A stretch of 9,218 nucleotides of DNA from NCBI GenBank assembly GCA_900544905.1, contig UQXF01000112.1:1-9218 (forward strand). Direction: 5' to 3'. Below the pieces are notes generated by a model that made no database searches, was not told where the DNA came from, and worked only from the letters and a program-made list of their open reading frames with translations. This DNA is from an uncultured Clostridium sp. (GTDB lineage: Bacteria; Bacillota; Clostridia; Lachnospirales; Lachnospiraceae). The position numbers were made by a program, and so were the translations under genes. Below, in pieces: positions 1-6,303 of this stretch; within the stretch, counting starts at the first letter, position 1; every line of letters starts with the position of its first letter.

Positions 1-50
1 TACGAGATGACGTCGAGTCTCGTGGGCTCGGAGATGTGTATAAGAGACAG
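1..50 (+). other. Illumina Nextera P7/i7 adapter left on contig end (artefact)
   Basis: This is library adapter, not genome. Bases 1-8 (TACGAGAT) are the 3' end of the P7 flow-cell oligo. Bases 9-16 (GACGTCGA) sit where the i7 index belongs. Bases 17-31 (GTCTCGTGGGCTCGG) are the Nextera read-2 linker. Bases 32-50 (AGATGTGTATAAGAGACAG) are the 19-bp Tn5 mosaic end. The order and junctions match the synthetic construct exactly, and genomic sequence starts at 51. The segment must not be read as a natural Tn5 end or other mobile element. Confidence 0.98.
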
Positions 51-52
51 AC

Positions 53-1273
53 TTACACCTTTAACAATATTTCATCATCTAACAAAAAATCAAATAAATT
101 CAATTTTCGATACCCATTTCCCAAATTTGTAAGTGGATTATTATCCATGGTGATAACTATTTTTTTATATCCATCATCTAAATGATAAAATGCTGAAATT
201 TCTCGTTCTCTTGTCTGTACATCATCAATTGTATATGACACCTGTATATAATACTGATTATCTATCAGGTCTTTCACTAAAAAATCAATTTCTTTATTTC
301 GATTCTTTCCAATATCAACTATATATCCTTTTCTTAACAAATCAAGATATACAATATTTTCAATAATATGCGTCAATTCTATCTGCCTATAGTTTATTTT
401 GAAATTTCTAATTCCCAAATCACAGACATAATATTTATTCTGTGTTTTCAAATATTCTTTACCTTTAATATCGTATCGTTTTACCTTATAAAACAAAAAA
501 GCATCACACATATATGTTAAATAATCACTTACTGTTTCATTATCAATAGTTTTGTATCCGTTACTTTTCAATGTATTAGCAATTCTATTTGCTGAAACAT
601 AGGAACCTATAGAGGAACAAAGAACATCCATCACAGCAAGAAAGAGTTCTTCATTTCTAATATTATATCTGTCAATGATATCCTTTGTGACCACCGTACT
701 ACATATCATATTTAGATATTCTGTTTTATCTGCACGATTCTCTTGCGTTACTACATAAGGAAGTCCCCCAAACATAACATATTCACTAAAGGCATCATTT
801 TTATCTATATTACGATAACTGTAAAACTCCTCAAAAGACAATGGAAATACTTTTATTTCTATTCCCCTTCCTCTAAAAATAGTATTGATGTCGCTGGAAA
901 GCAGCTTAGAATTGGAACCTGTAATATACACATCAGAATTAAACTCTGCTTTTATTCCGTTTACCGCTTCCTCAAAACCATCTACCATCTGAATTTCGTC
1001 AAGAAAAATGTAATATCTTTCGTCATCAACAATCTGCTTATTTATATATTCATACAGGGCATTACCATCCCTAAGGCGTTCCCATTTTTTCATATCAAAG
1101 GATAGCTTAATAATGTGATTTTTTTCTATTCCACTTTCCAACAAAAATTTGTAAAAAATTTCATTTAATAACACAGACTTCCCACATCTTCTGATTCCTG
1201 TTATTATTTTTACAATGTCTTTATCTTTATAGCGTATTAATTTTTCCAGATATTTTTTTCTTTGAATTATCAT
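53..1273 (-). CDS. AAA_14 / DUF4143 family ATP-binding protein
   Basis: A 406-residue P-loop ATPase of the AAA_14 plus DUF4143 architecture, common in bacteria and archaea and mostly of unknown cellular role. Visible motifs are Walker A at residues 26-36 (GIRRCGKSVLL), Walker B at 88-95 (YIFLDEIQ), a sensor-1-like TGSNS at 118-122 and an arginine-finger-like FRGRG at 133-137. The C-terminal half carries the DUF4143 region; residues 328-346 (EIDF then YYIQVSY) resemble a PD-(D/E)XK nuclease fold in which the usual E-x-K is replaced by Q-V-S, so nuclease activity is unlikely. There are no membrane segments. The start ATG follows GGGGTG by a few bases. The stop codon lies only 2 bases inside the genomic sequence, but the length is normal for the family and the gene looks complete. 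It is far more AT-rich than the sugar genes, has its own promoter and shows no functional link to them; it is probably an accessory or acquired gene. Family call is secure, function unknown. Confidence 0.9.
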   Translation of the reverse strand: MIIQRKKYLEKLIRYKDKDIVKIITGIRRCGKSVLLNEIFYKFLLESGIEKNHIIKLSFDMKKWERLRDGNALYEYINKQIVDDERYYIFLDEIQMVDGFEEAVNGIKAEFNSDVYITGSNSKLLSSDINTIFRGRGIEIKVFPLSFEEFYSYRNIDKNDAFSEYVMFGGLPYVVTQENRADKTEYLNMICSTVVTKDIIDRYNIRNEELFLAVMDVLCSSIGSYVSANRIANTLKSNGYKTIDNETVSDYLTYMCDAFLFYKVKRYDIKGKEYLKTQNKYYVCDLGIRNFKINYRQIELTHIIENIVYLDLLRKGYIVDIGKNRNKEIDFLVKDLIDNQYYIQVSYTIDDVQTREREISAFYHLDDGYKKIVITMDNNPLTNLGNGYRKLNLFDFLLDDEILLKV

Positions 1274-1290
1274 AACATCACCCCAAAACC

Positions 1291-1319
1291 ATTATAACCG
1301 CAAAACTTTTTTTTTTCAA
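1291..1319 (-). promoter_or_regulatory. Sigma-A-type promoter of the ATPase gene
   Basis: On the minus strand, TTGAAA (1319-1314) and a perfect TATAAT (1296-1291) are separated by exactly 17 bp. The predicted transcript start is only about 10 bases before the ATG at 1273, so the leader is very short and the GGGGTG ribosome binding site lies almost at the 5' end. Confidence 0.7.
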
Positions 1320-1332
1320 TATTTTTGCGGTT
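1296..1332. repeat. 10-bp inverted repeat overlapping the ATPase promoter
   Basis: AACCGCAAAA (1296-1305) and TTTTGCGGTT (1323-1332) are perfect inverted copies separated by 17 bases that are mainly a T run. One arm fills the promoter spacer up to the -10 box and the other lies just upstream of the -35 box. It could be an operator for a dimeric regulator. A plus-strand terminator reading is possible, since T residues follow at 1336-1340, but no plus-strand gene precedes it. Confidence 0.6.
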
Positions 1333-1434
1333 TGCTTTTTATTATGTCCACTTTAACTTAATAATATACCAAATTCCATCTAAATCCTTTTCCCGCTTCA
1401 CTTAATCCCCTCAGCATTCTACACAATGTGAGTC

Positions 1435-1476
1435 AAAAAAAGCATCCCAAATCTACATTTCTGTAGACCGGGATGC
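1435..1476 (-). terminator. Rho-independent terminator of the alpha-glucoside genes
   Basis: In the minus-strand transcript an outer stem GCATCCC/GGGATGC (1476-1470 with 1448-1442) encloses an inner stem TCTACA/TGTAGA around a GAAA tetraloop, followed by seven U residues (1441-1435). It lies about 50 bases after the GH4 stop codon and ends the permease/hydrolase transcript. Confidence 0.92.
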
Positions 1477-1528
1477 CTATATTGGGGAGTGTTTATCTGT
1501 TTAATAATACTACACAAGTATCTTCTGT

Positions 1529-2857
1529 TTATTTCAGTTCTGGCCAGTAATCCTTATTTACCTCAATCAAGTCATCCAGAATCAATTTCGCCACTCTCGC
1601 ACTTGGCACGGTCTTAGAAAGGGTGAGTGCCTGCCACATCTTCTGGTAGCTGCCCTCAATCCATGCCTCCACGCAAAGCTTTTCTACACTTACCTGCTGC
1701 TCCATAAGTCCCTTCTGGAACTGTGGAATGGAGCCCTGGCAGATTTTCTCGTATCCGTTGCTGCCAACGATACAAGGAATCTCAACCATTGCTGTGCGGT
1801 CAAAGTTCTCCACTGCACCCTCGTTTGGTACAATCAATAAGAACCGCTCTCTGGTATTCTTTGCGATGGCGCATGCAAGGTCTACAATGTAAGATGCGTG
1901 TACATCTGCCTCAAAACCGCCGTCCTTTGCCGTACCGCTCTCAATAATCTTTCGGCATGCACCAAATACCTGTTTTTCCCGTCCGTCCATAACCTCATTT
2001 GCACGGGTATATTCCGGGTTGGAATGCTCTACCACATAGTCCGGATATAAATAATATTTTAAATAGGTATTCGGAATGGTCTCCGGGTCAAGTGCATATA
2101 CATCCTTTGCCTTTGTAAAGGTCTCTCTCCAGCTTGCATCCACATGCTGGTTCGTCTCGGAAATGGCATCTGCAAATCCATTTTCCTTTACATGGGCACG
2201 AATCTTAGGCATTAAATCATTGCCATCCTTGTCATAAATCTTTGACCACCAGCCAAAATGATTCAGTCCGTAGTAGGAAACCACCATTTCCTTTCTGGAA
2301 GCCACACCGCACATAGATGCCATCTTCTCCTCCAAATCAATCGGCATATCACAGATATTTAAAATCTTGGAGTTTGGTCGCAGTCTTCTGGTTGCCTCTG
2401 CCACAATAGCTGCCGGATTGGAGTAATTTAACATCCATGCATTTGGTGAATACTTCTCCATATAGTCAAGAATTTCAATTACGCCGCCAATGGAACGCAT
2501 ACCGTATGCCAGTCCGCCTGGTCCGCAGGTCTCCTGTCCAACTACACCATACTTAAGCGGAATCTTTTCATCCAGCTCACGCATTGCATATTTTCCAACA
2601 CGGATATGCGCCAGTACAAAATCAATATCTGTAAATGCGGTCTCCGGGTCAGTGGTGTAAGAAAACTCGATTTCCGGCGCATTTTCTCTTAAATAGATTT
2701 CACATGCTTTTGCCACAATCTCCTGTCTCTTGGCATCATTATCATAGAATTTAATCTGGCGGATTGGGAAACGGTCCTGATGGTCTAACAACATCAAAAC
2801 GATACCCGGTGTAAATGTACTTCCTCCGCCTGCTACTGTAATTGAATATTTTTCCAT
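1529..2857 (-). CDS. malA: GH4 6-phospho-alpha-glucosidase (MalA/GlvA-like)
   Basis: A 442-residue cytoplasmic glycoside hydrolase family 4 enzyme. The family hydrolyses maltose 6'-phosphate and related phospho-alpha-glucosides using NAD+ and a divalent metal, usually Mn2+, by a redox/elimination mechanism. The N-terminus has the dinucleotide-binding GGGSTFTPG (residues 10-18). The CDMP motif at 169-172 is typical of the phospho-alpha-glucosidase branch, whereas phospho-beta-glucosidases usually have CN-P here. C169 and H200 (in GLNHFGW) fit the metal ligands, D170 the catalytic acid, and Y265 the catalytic tyrosine position of GlvA. It closely resembles B. subtilis MalA/GlvA from memory, including blocks such as VGQETCGPGG and IPQFQKGLMEQQVS, and has the usual length. 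The ATG follows AGGAAAGGAAGG. The gene lies 155 bp after the permease gene with no terminator between, then ends at a strong terminator, so it is read with the permease and processes its product. Exact substrate range is inferred. Confidence 0.96.
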   Translation of the reverse strand: MEKYSITVAGGGSTFTPGIVLMLLDHQDRFPIRQIKFYDNDAKRQEIVAKACEIYLRENAPEIEFSYTTDPETAFTDIDFVLAHIRVGKYAMRELDEKIPLKYGVVGQETCGPGGLAYGMRSIGGVIEILDYMEKYSPNAWMLNYSNPAAIVAEATRRLRPNSKILNICDMPIDLEEKMASMCGVASRKEMVVSYYGLNHFGWWSKIYDKDGNDLMPKIRAHVKENGFADAISETNQHVDASWRETFTKAKDVYALDPETIPNTYLKYYLYPDYVVEHSNPEYTRANEVMDGREKQVFGACRKIIESGTAKDGGFEADVHASYIVDLACAIAKNTRERFLLIVPNEGAVENFDRTAMVEIPCIVGSNGYEKICQGSIPQFQKGLMEQQVSVEKLCVEAWIEGSYQKMWQALTLSKTVPSARVAKLILDDLIEVNKDYWPELK

Positions 2858-2942
2858 AATAATCCTTCCTTTCCTAATATAAATAATTTGAATAGCTGCA
2901 ATGATTTTATATAAAGTTTCTGCTTATACCTTTGTGCGTACC

Positions 2943-2993
2943 CAGAACAGGAGTCATTCACAGGGGAGAGGGGGAATAACCTGCCCTGCTCTG
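2943..2993 (-). other. Intercistronic RNA stem-loop between permease and hydrolase genes
   Basis: In the minus-strand RNA, 2993-2974 pairs with 2959-2943. A 9-bp stem (CAGAGCAGG with CCTGUUCUG) and an 8-bp stem (GGUUAUUC with GAAUGACU) are joined by a 3-nt bulge, with a 14-nt loop. Three pairs are G-U wobbles that would be A-C mismatches on the plus strand, so the fold belongs to this transcript. No U-tract follows, so it is not a standard terminator. A role in protecting the permease mRNA 3' end or in setting the expression ratio is inference. Confidence 0.6.
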
Positions 2994-3012
2994 AATACAT
3001 TTCAGCAGTAAC

Positions 3013-5049
3013 CTACTGCACCTCTATACATGCATCTTTGAGACCCGCTTTACCCGGTATTGCAATAACCTTGTCAAACTGGTCTGCATTGGTTACCAGC
3101 ACCGCAATGGTTGTGTCATATCCCTTTTCTGCATGCATTTTCTTATCAAAGGTTACTAATTTATCACCCTTCTTTACCTTATCCCCTGCCTTCACATGGG
3201 CAGTAAAGCCTTCACCATTTAATTCAACCGTATCAATACCGATATGAATCAGGATTTCTACGCCGTCCTTTGTCACAAGACCGACTGCATGTTTGGTATC
3301 AAATACCATGGCGATTTCCGCATCCTCCGGTGCGTACACCGTATCTGCCTCTGGAACCACTGCTGCTCCTGGTCCCATACTGCCGGAAGCAAAGCCCTCA
3401 TCCTTCATCTCTTCTAACGGAATCACTTCTCCTTCTGCCGGACAGCCGATGCGGATTCTTGCAGCACCCGCTGCATTTCCTCCCTTTACCAAAAGCGCCT
3501 CAAACTCATCTCTTACGTTGGCTACGTCCATTCCCACAATTACCTGAATGGCATTTCCATTGGTTACTAATCCATGTGCTCCCGCTGCCTTAAATGCGGA
3601 CACATCCTGTACCAGAGAAACATCTGCCACGGTAAGCCGGAGTCTTGTAGCACAATTCGTTACATCCTTAATATTCTCCGGTCCGCCTAAGGCATCCAGG
3701 AAATCAGAGGCTCTCTGGAAATATGCATTTCCTCCCTTTGCGCCGCCCTTCTTTTCCTTGTAGTCCGCCTTCGAGAAGAATTTAACCTCTTCATCATCCT
3801 CACGGCCGGGTGTCTTGATATCAAATTTCAAAATCACAGTCTTGAATACGAAGTAGTATACTGCAATAAATACAATTCCTACAATAATCTGTTTTACGTA
3901 AGTTCCGCCATATGCATGCCCAAGAGGTATCCAGTTGATGGCGGCAAACTCAATCAGACCGCCTGAAAAGTTACCCACAACACCCACCATGTAGGTTACC
4001 ATATCCATGATACCCGCCAGTACAGAGTGAAGTAAAAATAACGGAGGACAGATGAATAAAAAAGTAAATTCCAATGGCTCTGTCACACCTGCCACAACTG
4101 CGGTAAGGGTAATCGGAATCAAAAGTCCTGCTACCTGTTTCTTACGCTCCTTCTTTGCTGTTGCATAAAAGGCTAATGCGATACCAATGGAGCCAAAAAT
4201 CTTCTCCATTCCATACAGGGCAAATCCTCCCTGTGGGAACAGCTCCTTAAGCGGAACACCGGAGGAAGCAAACTCTCCTAAATGCTGTGTCCAGTATGCC
4301 ACGATACCACCATTTACTGCCACATTGTCATAGAGGAATGGCGAGTAAATAAAGTGGTGAAGACCTGCCGGAATCAGAATACGGTTTAAGAAGGAATAGA
4401 TTCCAACTCCTGCTGCTCCTGAGCCTGCCAAAAAGGTCTGTAAGGAGCCGATTGCCAGCTGAATCTTAGGCCAGATTAAAGCTGCTAAAAACGCTGCCGG
4501 AATCATTACAAAGAAACCGATAATGTATACAAAGGTGGAGCCCTTGAATATTCCTAAAAACTCCGGCAGCTGTGTGTCAAAAAATTTGTTATGTATCCAC
4601 ACCACAATCGCTGCAATGATAATCGCGCCAATCATTCCCATATCCAGTGTCTTGATTCCTGCCACGCTGGCAAGACCGCTTGTGTTCCCTACCTCCTGGG
4701 TGAAATCAACGCCAAAGGATGGCCCCCACAGGGAAAGAATTGTGCTTAAAAAATAGTTAAAGGTTAAATAAATTACCAGCGCCTCCAGACAGGCTCTTGC
4801 ATTCTGCTTCTTCGCAAGTCCGATTGGAAGACCGATTACAAATACCAGCGGCATGTTACGGAATACTGTCCATGAACCTTCGCTTATCACATACCAGATT
4901 TTGTACCACATGCCATCTGGGTTTGCCAGGTCTCCCAAAATCTGTTCGTTCATACACAGGGTGGAGATACCTGCCATAATACCAGCGAAAGCAAAGAGCA
5001 GAACCGGTGTAAACATGGCGCCTCCAAATCGTTGGATTTTTTGCATCAT
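3013..5049 (-). CDS. malP: Alpha-glucoside PTS permease, fused IIC-IIB-IIA (MalP/GlvC-like)
   Basis: A 678-residue membrane sugar transporter of the glucose/maltose PTS family, which imports and phosphorylates maltose-type alpha-glucosides at the expense of phosphoenolpyruvate. The IIC domain covers about residues 1-410: many hydrophobic segments, GLHHFIYSPF at 229-238 and the family GVTEP at 321-325. IIB covers about 445-522, with the phosphorylated cysteine C466 in NCATRLR. After a linker, IIA covers about 535-675, with H587 (DTKHAVG) and the phospho-accepting H602 in ILIHIGIDTVEL. All active-site residues are present. The N-terminus MMQKIQRFG matches B. subtilis MalP from memory, but that protein is IICB only and borrows IIA from elsewhere; this one carries its own. 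The start is fixed by AGGAGGG seven bases before the double ATG. The gene has its own promoter and lies upstream of the GH4 gene that consumes its product. Maltose is the likeliest substrate; other alpha-glucosides such as trehalulose or turanose phosphates are possible. Confidence 0.95.
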   Translation of the reverse strand: MMQKIQRFGGAMFTPVLLFAFAGIMAGISTLCMNEQILGDLANPDGMWYKIWYVISEGSWTVFRNMPLVFVIGLPIGLAKKQNARACLEALVIYLTFNYFLSTILSLWGPSFGVDFTQEVGNTSGLASVAGIKTLDMGMIGAIIIAAIVVWIHNKFFDTQLPEFLGIFKGSTFVYIIGFFVMIPAAFLAALIWPKIQLAIGSLQTFLAGSGAAGVGIYSFLNRILIPAGLHHFIYSPFLYDNVAVNGGIVAYWTQHLGEFASSGVPLKELFPQGGFALYGMEKIFGSIGIALAFYATAKKERKKQVAGLLIPITLTAVVAGVTEPLEFTFLFICPPLFLLHSVLAGIMDMVTYMVGVVGNFSGGLIEFAAINWIPLGHAYGGTYVKQIIVGIVFIAVYYFVFKTVILKFDIKTPGREDDEEVKFFSKADYKEKKGGAKGGNAYFQRASDFLDALGGPENIKDVTNCATRLRLTVADVSLVQDVSAFKAAGAHGLVTNGNAIQVIVGMDVANVRDEFEALLVKGGNAAGAARIRIGCPAEGEVIPLEEMKDEGFASGSMGPGAAVVPEADTVYAPEDAEIAMVFDTKHAVGLVTKDGVEILIHIGIDTVELNGEGFTAHVKAGDKVKKGDKLVTFDKKMHAEKGYDTTIAVLVTNADQFDKVIAIPGKAGLKDACIEVQ

Positions 5050-5118
5050 AGCGAATCCCTCCTAATAAGATAGTTTCGTTTTTTTGTGTACCCTCGTCAT
5101 AAATTCCAGTACATTTCT

Positions 5119-5144
5119 CAAACACTTTTCCGGCCGGATGTTTG
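5119..5144 (-). other. Small stem-loop in the permease 5' leader
   Basis: The roughly 100-nt leader between the predicted transcript start (about 5151) and the ATG contains CAAACA/TGTTTG arms (5144-5139 and 5124-5119) around a self-complementary CCGGCCGG (5130-5137). I see no antiterminator (RAT-like) layout or U-tract, so it is recorded only as a possible local fold. Confidence 0.3.
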
Positions 5145-5157
5145 TTTTGATAGGTTA

Positions 5158-5186
5158 ATGATATTCAGAAAACCCTTTAAAGTCAA
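5158..5186 (-). promoter_or_regulatory. Sigma-A-type promoter of the permease gene
   Basis: On the minus strand TTGACT (5186-5181) and TATCAT (5163-5158) are 17 bp apart. The -35 box is near consensus and the -10 box has one mismatch, which suits a promoter that needs an activator. The start would lie near 5151, giving a leader of about 100 nt. With the regulator's terminator just upstream, the permease and hydrolase genes form a separate transcription unit. Confidence 0.72.
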
Positions 5187-5228
5187 CACTTCCGGGCACT
5201 TCTGTGCCTTTTTCAGGCTCTTAGTTTT

Positions 5229-5256
5229 GTTTCACGCCAGCTTGTGAAATTTCACA
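5229..5256. promoter_or_regulatory. Palindromic operator candidate upstream of the permease promoter
   Basis: TGTGAAATTTCACA (5243-5256) is a perfect 14-bp palindrome. A further TTTCAC (5230-5235) lies exactly 20 bp, two helical turns, from the TTTCAC at 5250-5255. The site is upstream of the -35 box, roughly 100 bp from the predicted start. That is more typical of an activator than of a repressor and fits the activating role known for B. subtilis GlvR. Assignment to the adjacent RpiR-family protein is inference. Confidence 0.6.
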
Positions 5257-5272
5257 GGTTTTATCCGCTTTT

Positions 5273-5312
5273 TGCACAAAAAAATACCATCCTGCATGGA
5301 TGGTATTGTGCA
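5273..5312 (-). terminator. Rho-independent terminator of the regulator gene
   Basis: In the minus-strand RNA a perfect 10-bp stem AATACCATCC/GGATGGTATT (5307-5298 with 5292-5283) has a 5-nt loop and runs straight into a U-tract complementary to the A run at 5278-5284. Flanking TGCAC/GTGCA can extend the pairing. It starts about 25 bases after the regulator stop codon and separates the regulator from the permease gene. Confidence 0.9.
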
Positions 5313-5336
5313 TTTTTCGGGTCAGCCTTTTGTTCT

Positions 5337-6104
5337 TCACATGGCTGCTCTCTTTTCCTGGTATATCAGATACTTAATCAGCAGCAGCTCCACTGCCATA
5401 AAAAACAGGGTCGTAGTCTCATAATTTTCAATGTAGGTGGTGGCAACATTAGAGGTGTTAATATAGATGCTCTCTGTGCTCATCTGTGCCAGAGTATTAT
5501 TCTTAAGCTTTGTCATGGAGATAATCGGAATCCCTTTCAGGTTCAGAACCTTTGCAAAGCTTGTAACATGATTGGATTCCCCTGTCAGGGAAACGATGAT
5601 AACCAAATCCCCTTCCTGCAATACATCTGCGATTAAATCCTGCTCTGCCTGCATTCCCTCAATCTGGTACATGCATACCTTTGCCGACAGAAACGCACGC
5701 TTGAACTCCTTTGCCACAAAGGACTGTACGGCGCCGGAGCCATAGACAAAAACCCTCTTCGCTTCATATATCAGCTTACAGATATCGGAATAATCTGCTT
5801 TCTCCATTTCATCGATTTTTTTCCGGTAGTCGTCACAGACCATCTTAATGGTATCCTTATCCGCCTTCGGAAGTGCATTTCCCTGTTCCATTTTCAGATG
5901 AATCTTTAACTCTGAAAAGCCATCCATGGAAAGCTTTTTTGCAAACCGCAGAATCGTGGTTCTTGACACATTACAGTTCTTTGCCAGCTCTTCAATAGTA
6001 CACTGACAGCACTCCTGCCGGTGCCCATCTATGTAATTCCAGATATAGATATCATTTTCATTCAATCTGTTATAATTCATTTTCACCAAGTCTGCAATCG
6101 CCAT
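5337..6104 (-). CDS. RpiR-family transcriptional regulator (GlvR/MalR-like)
   Basis: A 255-residue DNA-binding regulator. Residues 1-75 form the RpiR-type helix-turn-helix domain, with TIEELAKNCNVSRTTILRFAKKL (36-58, abbreviated here by its core SRTTILRFAKKL at 47-58) as the recognition region. Residues about 105-235 form a SIS phosphosugar-binding domain, with GSGAVQSF at 122-129 and SLTGESNH at 172-179. Members of the family sense phosphorylated sugars, and the B. subtilis homologue GlvR (MalR) activates the maltose PTS operon. Its position next to the permease and GH4 genes makes it their likely local regulator, with the permease product or a derivative as effector. The ATG is eight bases after AGGGGG. 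It has its own promoter and terminator, and is divergent from the chemoreceptor. Whether it activates or represses here cannot be read directly from the sequence. Confidence 0.93.
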   Translation of the reverse strand: MAIADLVKMNYNRLNENDIYIWNYIDGHRQECCQCTIEELAKNCNVSRTTILRFAKKLSMDGFSELKIHLKMEQGNALPKADKDTIKMVCDDYRKKIDEMEKADYSDICKLIYEAKRVFVYGSGAVQSFVAKEFKRAFLSAKVCMYQIEGMQAEQDLIADVLQEGDLVIIVSLTGESNHVTSFAKVLNLKGIPIISMTKLKNNTLAQMSTESIYINTSNVATTYIENYETTTLFFMAVELLLIKYLIYQEKRAAM

Positions 6105-6132
6105 ACCGGATTCCCCCTGCTATTTTTGAACT

Positions 6133-6161
6133 ATTTTACCATAACCCATAAAATGCCGCAA
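6133..6161 (-). promoter_or_regulatory. Promoter of the RpiR-family regulator
   Basis: On the minus strand TTGCGG (6161-6156) and TAAAAT (6138-6133) are 17 bp apart. The predicted start lies about 22 bases before the ATG at 6104, leaving room for the AGGGGG ribosome binding site. Confidence 0.6.
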
Positions 6162-6217
6162 TAAATTTACCGTTTTCTGCCTTTGTTAAAATCCGGATAG
6201 CCATATAAATTTCCATC

Positions 6218-6270
6218 TTGTTACGCTGAAAAAATACTATACAATTTGTAAAATTCTGTTACAATATAAT
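6218..6270 (+). promoter_or_regulatory. Chemoreceptor promoter region, two candidate -10 boxes
   Basis: TTGTTA (6218-6223) and TACAAT (6240-6245) with a 16-bp spacer form one candidate. A perfect TATAAT at 6265-6270 is another, but it has no good -35 box at 16-18 bp. I see no flagellar sigma-28 signature. The -10 zone is overlapped by inverted TACAA/TTGTA half-sites (6240-6264), so a repressor may act here. Confidence 0.45.
6240..6264. repeat. Cluster of TACAA/TTGTA inverted half-sites
   Basis: TACAA-T-TTGTA (6240-6250) is a palindrome, and its right half also forms TTGTAA (6246-6251) inverted to TTACAA (6259-6264) with a 7-bp gap. The three half-sites end directly before the TATAAT at 6265. 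They look like a regulator site in the divergent intergenic region; the binding protein is unknown. Confidence 0.45.
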
Positions 6271-6303
6271 GCATAATATAAAAATAGCAAAGGATATCAG
6301 CCT

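Noticed and set aside
32..50. Tn5 mosaic end that could be read as a natural transposon terminus
   Set aside because: It is joined to the P7 tail, index and read-2 linker in the exact order of the synthetic adapter, so it is a library artefact.
1306..1316. T run in the ATPase promoter as part of a plus-strand terminator
   Set aside because: The T run lies in the loop of the inverted repeat, and no plus-strand gene precedes it. A promoter/operator reading fits better.
2858..2940. Possible internal promoter for the GH4 gene
   Set aside because: The gap is AT-rich and has TATAAA-like strings, but I found no pairing of -35 and -10 boxes with good spacing. Read-through from the permease promoter explains expression.
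4856..5125. 89-codon open frame starting in the permease leader, minus strand
   Set aside because: It overlaps the start of the permease gene out of frame and has no ribosome binding site or recognisable protein features.
6165..6178. Possible catabolite-responsive element (cre) upstream of the regulator promoter
   Set aside because: On the minus strand AGAAAACGGTAAAT differs from the TGWAANCGNTNWCA consensus at three positions, including the first and the last two; too weak to call.
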